Below, one piece after another: positions 1 through 11,102 of a stretch of DNA of 64,000 bases. Source of the DNA: Pezicula radicicola (Eukaryota; Ascomycota; Leotiomycetes; Helotiales; Dermateaceae); contig PDUO01000046.1 in assembly GCA_003008705.1 (NCBI GenBank), positions 62,001 through 126,000 of the forward strand, given 5' to 3'. The notes under the pieces are model-generated. The model saw nothing but the letters and a program-made list of their open reading frames with translations, was not told where the DNA came from and did not search any database. Numbering within the stretch: position 1 is the first letter of the stretch; the number at the start of each line of letters is the position of its first letter. Position numbers and translations under genes: made by a program.

Positions 1-2
1 TA

Positions 3-1484
3 CTATGCTAAATGAAGGTTACATGTGATTTCTTGTACACCTAGTTCTGACGCACACTTGTCCAAACTCCGCTTCTGCTCTTCGAAGTACAGTCGATCAG
101 AGTTTTGCACAGGAGATCCCAACGCGAGTTCGAAACCGACCTGGTCAACACGAGATTCGTATTTCACCTCGTCCATCGTCCCTGCTGGCCTAGAGTACAA
201 GTTTGACTGGAAGATTCCTGCTGCAGAGAACGGCAGAAAATCTTCGTAAGTGATAGGTGATGCATACAGTATTTCTTCATGAAGGAGGCTCTCTAGAGTG
301 ACAGACGTCGTAGGTGGATTCCACCTTGATGCCCTCTCTGTACAACAGAAAGTACAGAAAATGAGGCCAAGCTTGACTAAAGTCTTCAAATTGTCTGGAT
401 ATCGCTTAAATATCTTTGCTAAAATCTCGTCTGTCGAGGCTGGATCTGCATGCTGTGCTCTTGCCTGACGCATCACCTCGTCCAATAGTTCATCGTACAA
501 GGCCCTGCCAGCAGGTGTCACTGCCGCACCACGCTGCTCAATCTCACCAAATCGTGCCTTGTGGTGGCCAACTATGAGTTCGGAGCTAGTGTGTTGGGAG
601 GGAAATTTGATCTCTTCCTCAAGGGCCAGGAAACTTGTTTGACGCAGCAAGATTGGGCAATGTCGAGGTGGTGGTCCTTCAATTCTTGATTTGACCGCCA
701 ATCCCTCTTGCTTCATCATAGCTTGGGCGATACTAATGTCGAGAGCTCGAGGTGTGAGGTGGTTGATGTGCGCACTGTTGAAGCAAGCAATATCAGCCAA
801 TATTGGATGCTCGTCTTTCAGACGTTGATATTCATCGTGTGTGGCCGCTGCAACTGACTGCCACTTGAAAGTCTTCATGGCTTCTATGATGAAGCGTTCT
901 CCCTGCTCAGGCAGAAGTCCACCCTTGACTTCCCCAATCTCGATGAGATGTAATAGCTCGTCGCTAAATATCTTTCGTTTCAATAAAAGCGTCGATGCCA
1001 GTTCCAGTGCTCCGGGGCTTAACAGTTCTGGTCTGAGAAGGGTCGTAAATACTCGAAAGGGATTCTTACTCAGGGCTTCCGTCTTGATCGGACGAAAAGC
1101 AGTGGCATGCATAGGCAATCCAGCACTCGACAAGTCATAGTACCCAACTGGGTACAGGCCGATCAGGGCAAAGATGCGTCGTACTGTCCGAAGTTCGTAT
1201 GGGGTGCCTAGTCGGATAGCACCATGTCTCTCAAGAGCGAGTCTTTCCCATTCAATATCACCTTGTTGTTTCGTTCTAAAATCTAAATCTGCAGCCGTGG
1301 CGTTATAGATAACCCTTTGATTGACTTCCCGTACAATTCTCATGAGGTTGTCATATAGAGGCACTTCGCTCTTGTACATAACAGACATAGCCGAGGCGAA
1401 AGTTGTTCTCAGCTCATCTTGGTCACAGAAATGTACTGGTGCCTGTGGCCTTACCTCAAATCGTTGCTGCATAGTAGTTGACAT
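3..1484 (-). CDS. 2-oxoadipate dioxygenase/decarboxylase-like protein (DUF1338, VOC fold)
   Basis: A single exon encodes 493 residues; the stop codon lies 2 bases from the window edge, so the gene is complete. The DUF1338 family contains the bacterial HglS/YdcJ enzymes, which use Fe(II) and O2 to turn 2-oxoadipate into D-2-hydroxyglutarate in lysine breakdown. Seen here: the ERHGAIRLG segment (His87 and Arg91, matching the metal ligand and substrate arginine pair of HglS), HATAFRP near residue 126, FNSAHINHLTPRALD (His242, second metal ligand) and FGEIEQRG near residue 316, which supplies the acidic ligand. No signal peptide or membrane segment is visible, so it is probably cytosolic. It is divergent from the class II aldolase across a 538-bp shared upstream region. 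The family call is firm; 2-oxoadipate as substrate is inferred from the bacterial enzymes. Confidence 0.85.
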   Translation of the reverse strand: MSTTMQQRFEVRPQAPVHFCDQDELRTTFASAMSVMYKSEVPLYDNLMRIVREVNQRVIYNATAADLDFRTKQQGDIEWERLALERHGAIRLGTPYELRTVRRIFALIGLYPVGYYDLSSAGLPMHATAFRPIKTEALSKNPFRVFTTLLRPELLSPGALELASTLLLKRKIFSDELLHLIEIGEVKGGLLPEQGERFIIEAMKTFKWQSVAAATHDEYQRLKDEHPILADIACFNSAHINHLTPRALDISIAQAMMKQEGLAVKSRIEGPPPRHCPILLRQTSFLALEEEIKFPSQHTSSELIVGHHKARFGEIEQRGAAVTPAGRALYDELLDEVMRQARAQHADPASTDEILAKIFKRYPDNLKTLVKLGLIFCTFCCTERASRWNPPTTSVTLESLLHEEILYASPITYEDFLPFSAAGIFQSNLYSRPAGTMDEVKYESRVDQVGFELALGSPVQNSDRLYFEEQKRSLDKCASELGVQEITCNLHLA

Positions 1485-2022
1485 GATCGAATTAAATGAA
1501 GATAACTTGTGAGGATCTACTAAAATTGTGACAGTAATTCATCTGAGGTCCAGCACTACATGATTTATGCATCGCTTTCTCCAGTATATTGAAGATGGTT
1601 GCCGACACTCCCGGAGGTTTCCACAGTCTTGGATTGTCACCTGATGAGTAATCCAACATCATCGATTCATCTACATCTCCCGATGCACTTTTTAGGACAA
1701 TGGTAAATACCGACATGATTGGCTGCTGTAACTTATTTTTCATGCCCTCCATAGTTAGGAGAGATATTTAGCCATAATTGACTCCTGCCCTCGGTTTCTC
1801 CCATTCAACACATGAAATCACTTACTGGTCACGCCAAGCCTTTCGGAGGAAACCGAGCTACACATTCGAAATTCGAATGCTTCATTCGGCCAAACGGATG
1901 AGGTTGCTTTTCTTTTATACCAATTGCGTGCTGCGGGGTGAATCTAAGGTACCTAACCTTCATTTGGGGATGAGCAGACCAAATATTTTGTGGAAAGCCT
2001 TCATCACAAAGTATCACCGAAA
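1485..2022. promoter_or_regulatory. Divergent intergenic region between DUF1338 gene and aldolase
   Basis: This 538-bp gap lies between two start codons pointing away from each other, so it must hold both promoters. Short open frames here have no recognisable family features. No clear TATA box or palindromic Zn2Cys6 operator stood out. Confidence 0.5.
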
Positions 2023-3081
2023 ATGAGTTCCATCACATCAACTATTGTTGCTCCCCTATCTGGGCTCGAGGGCCTCAAAAGCTCGTTGAATAACACTAAG
2101 CCCAGCACAGAGTCTGTACTGAATACCACAAAAGCTACAGGCGCACAGAGTGTACGTTTACATCAGATTCCTTGGCCAGAGTCAAAGGAGGAGCAGAGAA
2201 GATGGCAACTAGAGCAGATGGCAGGCGCTTTCCGCATCTTCGCCAAACTTGGGTTCGCTGACGGTGGCAGCGGCCACATCAGCCTGCGAGGTGAGATCTT
2301 CGAGTTCTACTGATAAATTAAGATGGAGAACTATCCCCTACAATTGAAAACTTTACTAATATATTTCTTCGCCTAGACCCAGTACACCCAGACACATTCT
2401 GGATCAATCCATATGGCGTCCACTTTGGGCTGCTCACAGTATCGGATATGGTGCATGTGGATGAGAACGGAAGACGAATTGGTGGTGCTGACAAGCTCAT
2501 TAACACAGCTGGGTTCATCATCCATAGCGAGATACACAGGCTACGACCAGATATAAATGCTGCATGTCATATGCATAGTCCGTATGGCCGAGCCTGGTCG
2601 ACCTTCGGTAGACCCATAGATATGTTAAATCAAGGTACGATAGAATCTCTGCCCATTAAAGCTGTCGAGTGGTGGGGACTGACATGACAATACTGATCTA
2701 GACTCTTGCATGTTCTACAATGATCTAAGCGTATACAAAAACTTCGGTGGTGTAGTCTTTGCAAAGGAAGAAGGTGGTCGTATCGCTGAATCACTTGGCG
2801 CAACGAATAAAAATGTCATCTTGAAGAATCACGGCATATTGACAGCTGGCGGTACGGTTGCGGAAGCGGCTGCATTCTTCATTGCTCTTGAACGTGCTTG
2901 CCAGACACAGATACTGGTTGAGTCATCCCTAGTGTCTGGGGAGTTGGAGAAAAGTTACGTCGGTGATGAGGAGGCTGAGTATACCAAGAATGGTACTGGT
3001 ACTCCGGAAGTTATGTACATGCAATTTAAGCCGGAGTACGATATGATAATGAAAGAGACAGGAGGCGACTTTTTGAATTGA
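2023..3081 (+). CDS. Class II aldolase/adducin-family protein
   Basis: There are three exons: 2023-2290, 2377-2634 and 2702-3081. Both introns are GT-AG and the joined frame is 906 nt (301 residues). The family comprises zinc-dependent aldolases and related lyases or epimerases acting on sugar phosphates and hydroxy-acids. Seen: GHISLRDP near residue 84, DTFWINPYG, the zinc-binding pair His154/His156 in CHMHSPYGRA, and a third histidine (His219) in NHGILTAGG. These are the usual catalytic landmarks of the fold. The start at 2023 is the first ATG in frame; the frame is open further upstream only from a GTG. Fungal members of this type are mostly uncharacterised, so the substrate is unknown. 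It sits among catabolic enzymes, which suggests a role in carbon or amino-acid breakdown. Confidence 0.85.
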
Positions 3082-3383
3082 AGTCAAGGACTGTGGGCGT
3101 TCAGAGCACTCCTTTCAGACTGCTACTAAAGCAAAACAACTCATTGTGCGTAATCGTAGTTTTAAAATCTAGACAAGCGATGCATCTCCTGAAGTAAGTC
3201 AAAGCCAAGTTCATCATCAAAACTCAACTTCCGCAGTACGGTTTGTATATGGCACAATAAAATTGACAAAGGGGACTCCGTTGGTAGATCGATGCCAAGT
3301 TTCTTAGATATTTATTACATTGAAAATGCCTGTAGCGGAATATTGGACTGTTCTCTTGAGCTCCCTAACTTTCCACTCTCGAA

Positions 3384-4190
3384 TCAGGTTGCCCAAGTTT
3401 CCGACTCCCACTCACTAGGTAATCTCCTCACCAACCCAGAATAGAACCATGATCCCATGGTATACACATCATAAACAGGCAATTTTGTTGCACTCTGAAT
3501 GGCTTCGGCAAACGGAGGCATCTGTGTACACTCCAAAACAATAGCGCCTACATCAGGATGCGCCTTAATAAGATCTAACGCACACTGGATCAAATCGTCC
3601 TTAATTTTTTGGTGTGAATAGGGTTTCCCATCACGGATAACAGACCGAAGCGCACCATTATCAGGTGCGCCTATGATATGAATCTTCTCTGTTTGTGAAA
3701 GCCCCAATTTGTTTAAATGTAGAGTGCCTAGCCGAGTCTCGTCATACGTGATGACCCCAATACTCTTCTGCGGTGATAAAAAGGCCCTTATCGAAGGAAT
3801 TTGAACGAGTGCAGATGTTGCGATGGGTATAGGGAGGCGAGCTGCAAGTCTAATAGTAGTGTCAAGGAACAATGGTTAGCAAAAGTTATTTCTCGCTCTT
3901 TTAACACTCACTCACTCTGGTTGCGCCATGGCTAGAAAACCACAGCTGGTAATAATACCCACACACCCTTGATCCGCAAGCTTTTGACCAGCTTCAACGA
4001 ACCGATCCACAAAGTCTTTTGAATAGCTATCCCCGGTGACAATTTGGTCTAGCTTGGAACCATCGGCCATTTGCCGAATGAGAGGGAAAGGCCATGTTTT
4101 CTCGTGGAAAGCATCACCTGGAGGTCGATGGAAGTGCACATCTACTGCGATGAAGCCCATGGGAGGGAGGTTATTTCTTGAGACAGCCAT
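3384..4190 (-). CDS. Asp/Glu racemase-family protein (hydantoin racemase/maleate isomerase fold)
   Basis: There are two exons, 4190-3916 and 3849-3384, around a 66-nt intron with donor GTGAGT, branch CTAAC and acceptor TTAG; together they encode 246 residues. The splice joins FLAMAQPE to LAARLPIP in frame. This superfamily uses two cysteines as acid/base pair to racemise amino acids or isomerise related acids. Both are visible: Cys83 in IITSCGF and Cys199 in IVLECTQMP. The length is typical of the family. The substrate cannot be read from the sequence; aspartate, glutamate, hydantoin and maleate types share this architecture. The 3' end converges on the aldolase across about 300 bp with no feature seen. 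The start codon diverges from the hydroxyacid dehydrogenase across 334 bp, so the two may share a promoter. Confidence 0.82.
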
Positions 4191-4524
4191 GACTCAAGAT
4201 ATGGAAAAATAATGCTGAAAATCAGCTATCCAAGAGACAGATGAATTGAATGACTGATTGAGACGATATGGTTTAAGCGACGGTGACGTGAGTGGGCTTA
4301 CTTAAGCGAGTGCCCTCGGAAGAATCCTTAACGGTATCATACTTTTTTACCCCATTATTCGGGCTTCCCCGGCGCACTACGAATGATAGGCCAGCGGTTC
4401 TTATTGATTGCCCATGGCTAAATGGCACATGCACGTTCAAATTCGGTATTGTACCTTTCATCCTAATTTTTCGAACACTTCTCTTGTTTATTCGTAGACT
4501 CTATCTCCTTGGTTTCTTTTCAAC

Positions 4525-5655
4525 ATGTCTTCTAGTACGGTATCTGGGAAGCCCAGAATCGTCTGTCTTGGAGAACCCAAATATGTCGGACAGGATTTCC
4601 TCGACAAGTTTAAGGAAGAGTTTGACTATCAGGTATGTTTTATGCCACAACTAGTACGCCTCTGTACATTACTTACAAGCTATTCCCGGTAGATTCTCGA
4701 TGCGACAAATCGTAAAGAGGTGAAAGAGATGCTACCGGAAATGATTAAGTCATCAGGGCCTATAGACGGATTCATTATACGCATGGGTACACCACCATAT
4801 GAGCCATTTGATGAAGATCTTCTAAATGCACTGGTGCCGCACTGCAAGATTATAACCTCGGCATCGGCTGGTTACAATGAATTCGACGTTGAGTGGATGA
4901 CCAAGAATAATATTTGGTTTTGTAATACTGTCAATGCTGTTGCAGAGGCTACAGCTGATATGGCCATGTTTCTGATACTGGCTGTACTCAGAGATACTAC
5001 GAGAGCTGAAAGAGGCGCGAGAGATGGGTCTTGGAAGGCTGGTATTGTTCCTTCTAGAGATCCAGCGGGGTTAACACTTGGCATTGTCGGATTGGGTTCC
5101 ATTGGAAAGGTATTATTTTGTGTGTTTCCTTACTGGATTAAGATCGAACTGACCAGCATTCAGTATCTCGCAAAGAAGGCGGCTGCTTTCAACCTAAAAG
5201 TGCGGTACTATAATAGACACCAGCTTTCCAATGAAGAGGAACAGAAATACGGAGCTACTTACTGCTCCAATCTAAAAGACCTCCTCTCGAGTTCTGATAT
5301 CATCTCTATCAACTGCCCCCTCAACGATCAAACAACAAATCTTATCTCTAAGGACGAATTCGCAGCAATGAAAGATGGCGCATTCTTCATCAATACCGCA
5401 CGGGGTCCTGTTGTCGACGAGGATGCCTTGATCAATGCTTTGGAAACAGGCAAAATAACTCGTGCTGGGTTGGATGTCTTTCACAATGAACCTAAGGTCA
5501 AGCCTTATTTTCAGAATAGCGACAAGGTGGTTCTGCAGCCACATATGGGTGGTTTGACGGATGTAGCTTTTCAGAAGTCAGAACGTGAATGTTTTGAGAA
5601 TGTTCGGTCTCTTTTCAAGACGGGTAGACCAGTTGCACCTGTTAATGAGGTGTAG
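4525..5655 (+). CDS. D-isomer-specific 2-hydroxyacid dehydrogenase
   Basis: There are three exons: 4525-4632, 4693-5109 and 5164-5655, giving 338 residues. These enzymes interconvert 2-oxo and D-2-hydroxy acids with NAD(P)H. Seen: the Rossmann glycine motif GLGSIGK, an arginine in NTARGPVVDE, a glutamate in DVFHNEP and a histidine in QPHMGG, which form the catalytic Arg-Glu-His set. The first exon supplies the N-terminal substrate domain (start MSSSTVSGK). The second intron is only 54 nt and contains no in-frame stop, so a genomic ORF runs straight through it. It falls directly after the nucleotide-binding glycine motif; removing it gives the expected GLGSIGKYLAKKAAAF. The substrate is unknown; a glyoxylate/hydroxypyruvate or 2-oxo-acid role is common in the family. 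Confidence 0.88.
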
Positions 5656-6081
5656 TTGAAGGTGTGGTGGTGAAAATAAGAAGTGCCTCATTACTTTAGA
5701 TGGGTTTGTATAGTTTCTGCGGCCAAATAAACTTCTTGAATTTAAATAGAGAAACGACGTCTTCCATGAGATATCCACCTGATGTGTTGTACGGTGAATC
5801 CTGCTGATATTGCACTGGATAGAGGTTCCGGGGTTCGACTTCGACATACTTCTCAAAATATCCAAAATTATCGAAGGACGTACGAATTATTCGTCTTATG
5901 TTCTCAATTCTCCCCCCCTAACGAGACGAGCAATTTCTAGTAACAACTTTTTACATCCTCAAATGATAATTGTTTACATTTAGCATACATGAATTAAATA
6001 CTTATAGTGAATCACGAGATGGGCTACACAATAAGCAAGCAGTCAGAAAAAACACTCCTTGCCTCCTTTGGTAAAGGGTAT
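5656..6081. other. Convergent 3' intergenic region
   Basis: These 426 bp lie between the stop codons of the dehydrogenase and the sugar porter. The region is AT-rich toward 5930-6010. I see no gene in it; it presumably holds both terminators. Confidence 0.5.
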
Positions 6082-7899
6082 CTACAGAGCCTTCTGTGAT
6101 GTGGTAGTTTCTGCAGTCTCCTTATCCAAGGTATTTTCCTCATGGACGCTGCTAGTTCTACATTCTTCAGCTTAGATTCTAATAGATGCATATGGTATAC
6201 TGGGCTTGCGCTCACCTTATTTCACTGGCATCAAGAACATCCTCGTGGACTATAGCCCTCTTCCGCATCTGGTGCCATGGACCTTCAAATAGCGCGTCGA
6301 TATTTTCAAGAACTATGCCGGCTGTTTCTGGCACCATGATGTACACGTAGATTAACGCGATAAAACACCATGTAGCGAAAAAAATGAAAGCGCCCCACCC
6401 AGCCATGCTAGACAGAATGGATGGTGTGGCTTTGACGATGGCAAAGTAGAACAGCCAATGGAAACCTTGAGAAATGGCGCCACCAAAAGATCGTATCCTG
6501 TTGGGCCACAATTCGGCACCAAATAGATAAGGCAGGACTAGGAGACCTTTCAGAAGTTGTCAGCGCATTACTTTACATCACTAGCCATTCTGATATAAAA
6601 GAGGAATATCATACCTATGGTCCATCCAAACCCATGAATGTAAACTGCTGCAAATGCAGTTCTCGATGCGCTCATAGTGACACTGTTTGCATCATGCAAG
6701 AAGAATTTCAGATAACTTCCCAGATATACGTGAGACAGCATTTGAATCGTGATGCCCAGTAGCAAAGAGACCCGGCGGCCGAGAGCATCAACGAAAAACA
6801 AGGAAGCCATGATTGTGAAACACATTTTTGCAAATGCGTAAAAGCCAGATATCATGATTGATTTGCCTTTGCCAGTAATTCCAATCATTGTGAAAATTTG
6901 TGGGAGGTAGCTGGTGACAGCGTTGCCGCCAGACAATTGGGCGAGAAGGTACGACATGCATGTCAGTTGCACACGACGTAGATTTGAGCGAATACAGAAT
7001 GTCTCGCGTACAATTGACTTCCATCCTTGGTCTCCGTTCTGCAATTTCTCCTCAGCAATCTGACCGGTGAATTCGTTCCATTCCTTGAGCAGAGCTGGGT
7101 GGTCGGCGGGTATGCCACGAAGTTTGACGAGAGTCTCTAATGCTTCATCTTTTCGGTCTACCAAGAACAGCCATCGTGGTGACTCGTATGCAAAGTACGA
7201 CAGAACGAATGCAACTGCTGCTGCGATTGCTTGAACGAAGAAGGTGATTTGATACTGTAGATGAGAGGGCGCAACATGCATGTAGCACCCATACACGGTA
7301 AATACTCCAATTGTCTGACTAGCAAGTAGGACAATAGCAAACCATAAAGTCAAAAGACCTCTAGTCTCAACAGGGGCAATCTCAACAATAGACATAGGCC
7401 CAGTCACAGTGAGAGGACCAATACCCAGACCAGCGATAAGTCTTCCTAGATAAAGAACGCCTATATGGCCATAGGAAAAGGTAGAAACCAGACAACCGAT
7501 CGCATAGACAGTAAGATAGAGGCGAAGGGACCATATCCGACCAATTCGATCGTTGATGAAGAAGGAGGCGAGGGCACCGAGTCCAGCAGTAATGTTAACG
7601 AACGAGATGAAATTGGATACTGCTTGAGGGTTGCTTGCCGATGTGATGCCGAATGCATTTTGAAATCCGGGCAGTGAGGGAACGGAGCCAGCAGAGCCTT
7701 CGTCCCAAGCTGGAAGCCGAGAATGTCAGCAGACCGTAGTAATTCATCAAGACAGTAACTCACTCTTCGGGATTCCTCCCAGTGCATACACAAAGGCTGT
7801 CAAAAACAGATGGCGATTGTATGTGCCTGCCGGCGATTTTCTTACGGCACGGACATACTTGGCAAAAGGAGAGTCGGTGAAGATGGACTTGATCGTCAT
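6082..7899 (-). CDS. MFS sugar-porter family transporter
   Basis: There are four exons: 7899-7764, 7709-6615, 6546-6216 and 6148-6082, giving 542 residues. It is a plasma-membrane 12-helix carrier of the sugar porter family, which in fungi also includes quinate and hydroxy-acid carriers. Seen: WDEGSAGSVPSLPGFQ after the first helix, the cytoplasmic NDRIGR loop, LYLGRLIAGLGIG, PVETRG, YFAYESPRWL, DALGRRVSLL, ELWPNRIRSFG and VPETAG, in the family order. The last exon encodes a hydrophilic tail and its acceptor is a tandem NAGNAG (TAGCAG), so two proteins differing by one serine are possible. It is adjacent to the amine-type oxidase gene on the same strand, so it may bring in that pathway's substrate. 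The exact ligand is not evident. Confidence 0.87.
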
Positions 7900-8552
7900 A
7901 CTGATAGAATCTCAGTCAAGAAGCTCCGCATGCAAAAATCAGTGTGGATGGACATCCGGATTGTTATAAGTTTATATATTTTAGTATTTATCCCCAAGAC
8001 GACCTACAATTGAATGGCCATAGACGATGGAGGTAACGGGGATAATCCCTTATCTCGTCTCCCTGGGGTTTTTTGAGCATCATAAGTTTGTGCTAGGGAT
8101 CATACCTAGGGATTCCAATTTCAGTGTACCCGGGGATCACGTGAACGATGGAAACCTCCGAATTGCTATGGATTCTTCCGAGGCTACAAGGTAGGGTCTT
8201 CAGTATGCCCCTAGCGAGTCGAGACGGACGGCAAGATAAAAGATAACACGCGTGACTCGTACCCTCTGTCATCGCTTTCAATAGTAAAGGAGCTCAATAA
8301 TCTGTTCCTGATTTCTGAATTTAGTCGTGGCTGAAAGGAGACTAAGCGAATAATAGGGGAGACATGAATATTCTCGCTAATACACTTTACTAACCCCTTT
8401 AGGCCTAACATGTACATAAGTTTTCTACTTTATACAGCTTTATGAATATCAAGAAACAAACAGAAGCCCAATACATTTACTATATTTTCACGCACTAAAA
8501 CCTCCCCTAAACCGGCTCTCTAGGGCTTCGACACTCGACTATAGCAGAATAA
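7900..8552. promoter_or_regulatory. Intergenic: sugar porter promoter and 3' flank of the FAD oxidase
   Basis: A 653-bp region upstream of the transporter start. A TTTATATATT tract at about 7971-7980 lies near 75 bp upstream of the ATG and is a possible TATA-like element. No other structure is recognised. Confidence 0.4.
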
Positions 8553-10099
8553 CTAAAGTCGTGATTTGCTACCAAGTGACAGGTCTTTATCATCGCACAT
8601 TTCCACATTGCCTAATGATCGACCTCCTTCACTCCCTTCCATAAGAACATTGGTTACTGGTGTGCCGTTCTGCGGCACTCTCCACCGCCAGCAATCAATT
8701 ATTGGCCGCTCGAGCCCAACATTCTCCATGATATCAACTACCCACTTTCCGATATTGGGAAGATACTTAAAGGCATGACCACTGCCGCCAGTAGCTACTA
8801 TGACTGACTCTTCTCCTGGTACATGGTCAATGACAAAATGATTGTCAAAAGAATCTGTGTACCAGCACAGTCTAGTTAACTCGATATCGATGCCGTTTAT
8901 CGCAAGTTCCGGCAGAAACTCGTTAAGGAATGACTTGATGACCTTGAGAGCGTGCTTTGGGATGTTGGCTAAACTCTCTTCCGAAGTATACCTTGTGACA
9001 GGAATACTTCGCTCCTGGCCATCAGGTTGCCGTTTCGGATTTGTATACTTCGTTCCTCTATAGCCAATTTTCAGATAACCTTGCTCGTCACGAGCAAAGC
9101 CATATAAACCACCCTCTGAACCATCGCGAACCTTATAAGCCCATGTTGGGAAGTTCTCAGGGGAAAACCTATCAAACAATGCAGAGTCGGAAGGAATCTT
9201 GAGTAAGACCACTGAGCCGCCAGTCGTCTCGCACAGATGGTCGAGTTGAGGAACTAACGAGGGTGTCCAGCCTCCACATGCCATGATTGTTTTAGTAGCA
9301 AGGTGACTCAGCCCATCCCGAGTTTGAATTCCAGACACTTTGTTTTCTTTGTCGTAGGTGAATCGTTCAAAAGCACCCGCAACAGGATCAAGGATAACAC
9401 GTACACCAAGTGACTTTGCCTTATGGAGGGCAAAAGCGCAAGCCTTGTCAGCGACAGCTGTGCCCCCGGTAGTGTCGAGCACACCGAGAGAAGGTTTTCC
9501 TCGTGCCCTTCGCCGAAATGGATCAACAGCAAATTGAAATCCCTTCTGTTCGGCAATAGCAACATGGCTTGGGTCATTGGTAATAAGTTGAGTATTTGGA
9601 TGACCTGAGGCTTCCATGTTTTGGACAGTGGCAACTTCGAAGGGAGGCAGCTCGTCTTTGTCAGTTAATGACAGGTTGCCGTTGTTGATGAAGACCCGCA
9701 TTGACCTGCTCATACCATGAGGGAGCGTCTCACCACTCTGGAGCTCGGCATTCCATGCTTTCCAGCCTGCGAGAGCTTCAGTAGATAAATCTTGATACTC
9801 CGTTTGAGTTCCGTAAGCTGACCGAATTATCTTATTCATATCTGTATTCTCAAAACTGTTAGTTCCCAACCATTGAAAATTTGGTGTTGTGAACTATCTT
9901 TGGGGCGTGAGTGCTTTCCTGCAGACGCCGCATCACAGCCAGCAAAATATGAATACTGCCTTGTCTCATAGGGCTGTTTATCAAAAAGAGTAACTTTTTG
10001 ATAACCTCGTTGGGCTAGATGAATCGCTGTGCTGAGCCCAAATATACCAGCCCCTACAATGTTGATATTATCGCTCTTATTGGGCGGTAAAGACGTCAT
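8553..10099 (-). CDS. FAD-dependent sarcosine/pipecolate/saccharopine-type oxidase
   Basis: The exons appear to be 10099-9919 and 9841-8553 (489 residues); an in-frame ATG at 10135 would add 12. The family oxidises secondary amines (sarcosine, pipecolate, saccharopine, fructosyl amino acids) with covalent FAD. Seen: the dinucleotide motif IVGAGIFGLSTA, AGCDAASADMNKIIR spanning the splice, Cys386 in RLCWYTD (the usual covalent flavin attachment site), VIDHVP and VATGGSGHAFKYLP. The 77-nt intron has a good branch (CTAAC) and acceptor (ACAG) but begins GAAAGC instead of GT. Removing it restores frame and the conserved motif exactly. So either a rare GA-AG intron is used or the donor is mutated and the gene is damaged. 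Pipecolate or saccharopine oxidation is a guess from family and neighbours. Confidence 0.78.
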
Positions 10100-11005
10100 G
10101 GTGAAGTGGTGGAGAGTTCTGGTGTGTAGAGCCAAAGTTGACCTGGAAATTCTACCGAGCGTCTAGAAATTGGATATAAACACCAATACGGAGGAACGCA
10201 TATTTGAGGCACTCTAGAACTGCCATCATGTGTTTGTCGAGAGTGGGTGGATATCCGGGACAATCCGAACAAAGATCTGTTAAGGCTGCAAGGCAGCCTG
10301 GTTTACAACAACTTACTTCTTCGCGGGAAACTATAAAAAATTGATATAGCATGGTGTTAACATGCATAAAATAGTGAGGGTCTTATTTAGAAAAGTACTT
10401 AGTATGGTTATCTACTCTTATATGTTTTGGCCGCTTTGCGCTGTTATCGAGGTGCTCCTTGTTCGTACTAACGAACACGGAAAATTATTACTTAGTTTAT
10501 AGTAATTATTAAGAGATACCTTAACAATTCCTAGCTTTAAAAGGTTAAGCTACAATAGTTCTTCTTCTTCTTTCCTATACTTCTTACTACCTTTGTACCT
10601 ATTTTAGATAGAACTGCCAAAGAAAATACTAAGGCAAGGTGTGATCATAATCAAAGGCTTAACTGCTTTACTCAAATCAACACCATGCGAGGGATTCGAG
10701 ATTGATCGTATAGAATATACTGCCCTTAATACAATACAATTGTGTAATTTAGAGCGAATTGAAAAACAATAGAACTCATAATAGAAAGTAAAAGCGCTTG
10801 GATTATATACATAAGAAATTCTTGAGTAGTGACAAGTGGAGCGCTGCATTTCGGGGCCCCTGTATGTTAAGTGGCTAGATTTCTTCATGACATCTCGGTT
10901 TCATTCGCATCATGAAATCATCCTGGTATGCGAACCAATATGAAGATATTTGATACGGATGTTCTTTGTTCACAATTTCCATATCAAAGTGGCGCATCAT
11001 CTGAG
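10100..11005. other. Intergenic, AT-rich in part
   Basis: About 0.9 kb without a supported gene. It includes the oxidase promoter and an AT-rich stretch at 10360-10620. Short open frames here show no family features. Confidence 0.4.
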
Positions 11006-11102
11006 TAGACTGCGGAATGGGTACCCATGGTAACCCGTGGGTATTGCCAAGGACCCATGGGTTGGGTTACCCAACGGGTCCGGGTACCCATTCCGCAGTC
11101 TA
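11006..11102. mobile_element. 97-bp hAT-type MITE with 8-bp target-site duplication
   Basis: A 97-bp element begins TAGACTGCGGAATGGG and ends with the reverse complement of that; the perfect terminal inverted repeat is 21 bp. It is flanked on both sides by the same 8 bases, CATCTGAG (10998-11005 and 11103-11110). An 8-bp duplication with short inverted ends is the signature of hAT-superfamily insertion. The interior is rich in GGGTACCC/ACCCATGG-like words and codes for nothing, so the element is non-autonomous. The identical flanks and perfect ends suggest a fairly recent insertion. The autonomous parent is not in this window. Confidence 0.88.
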
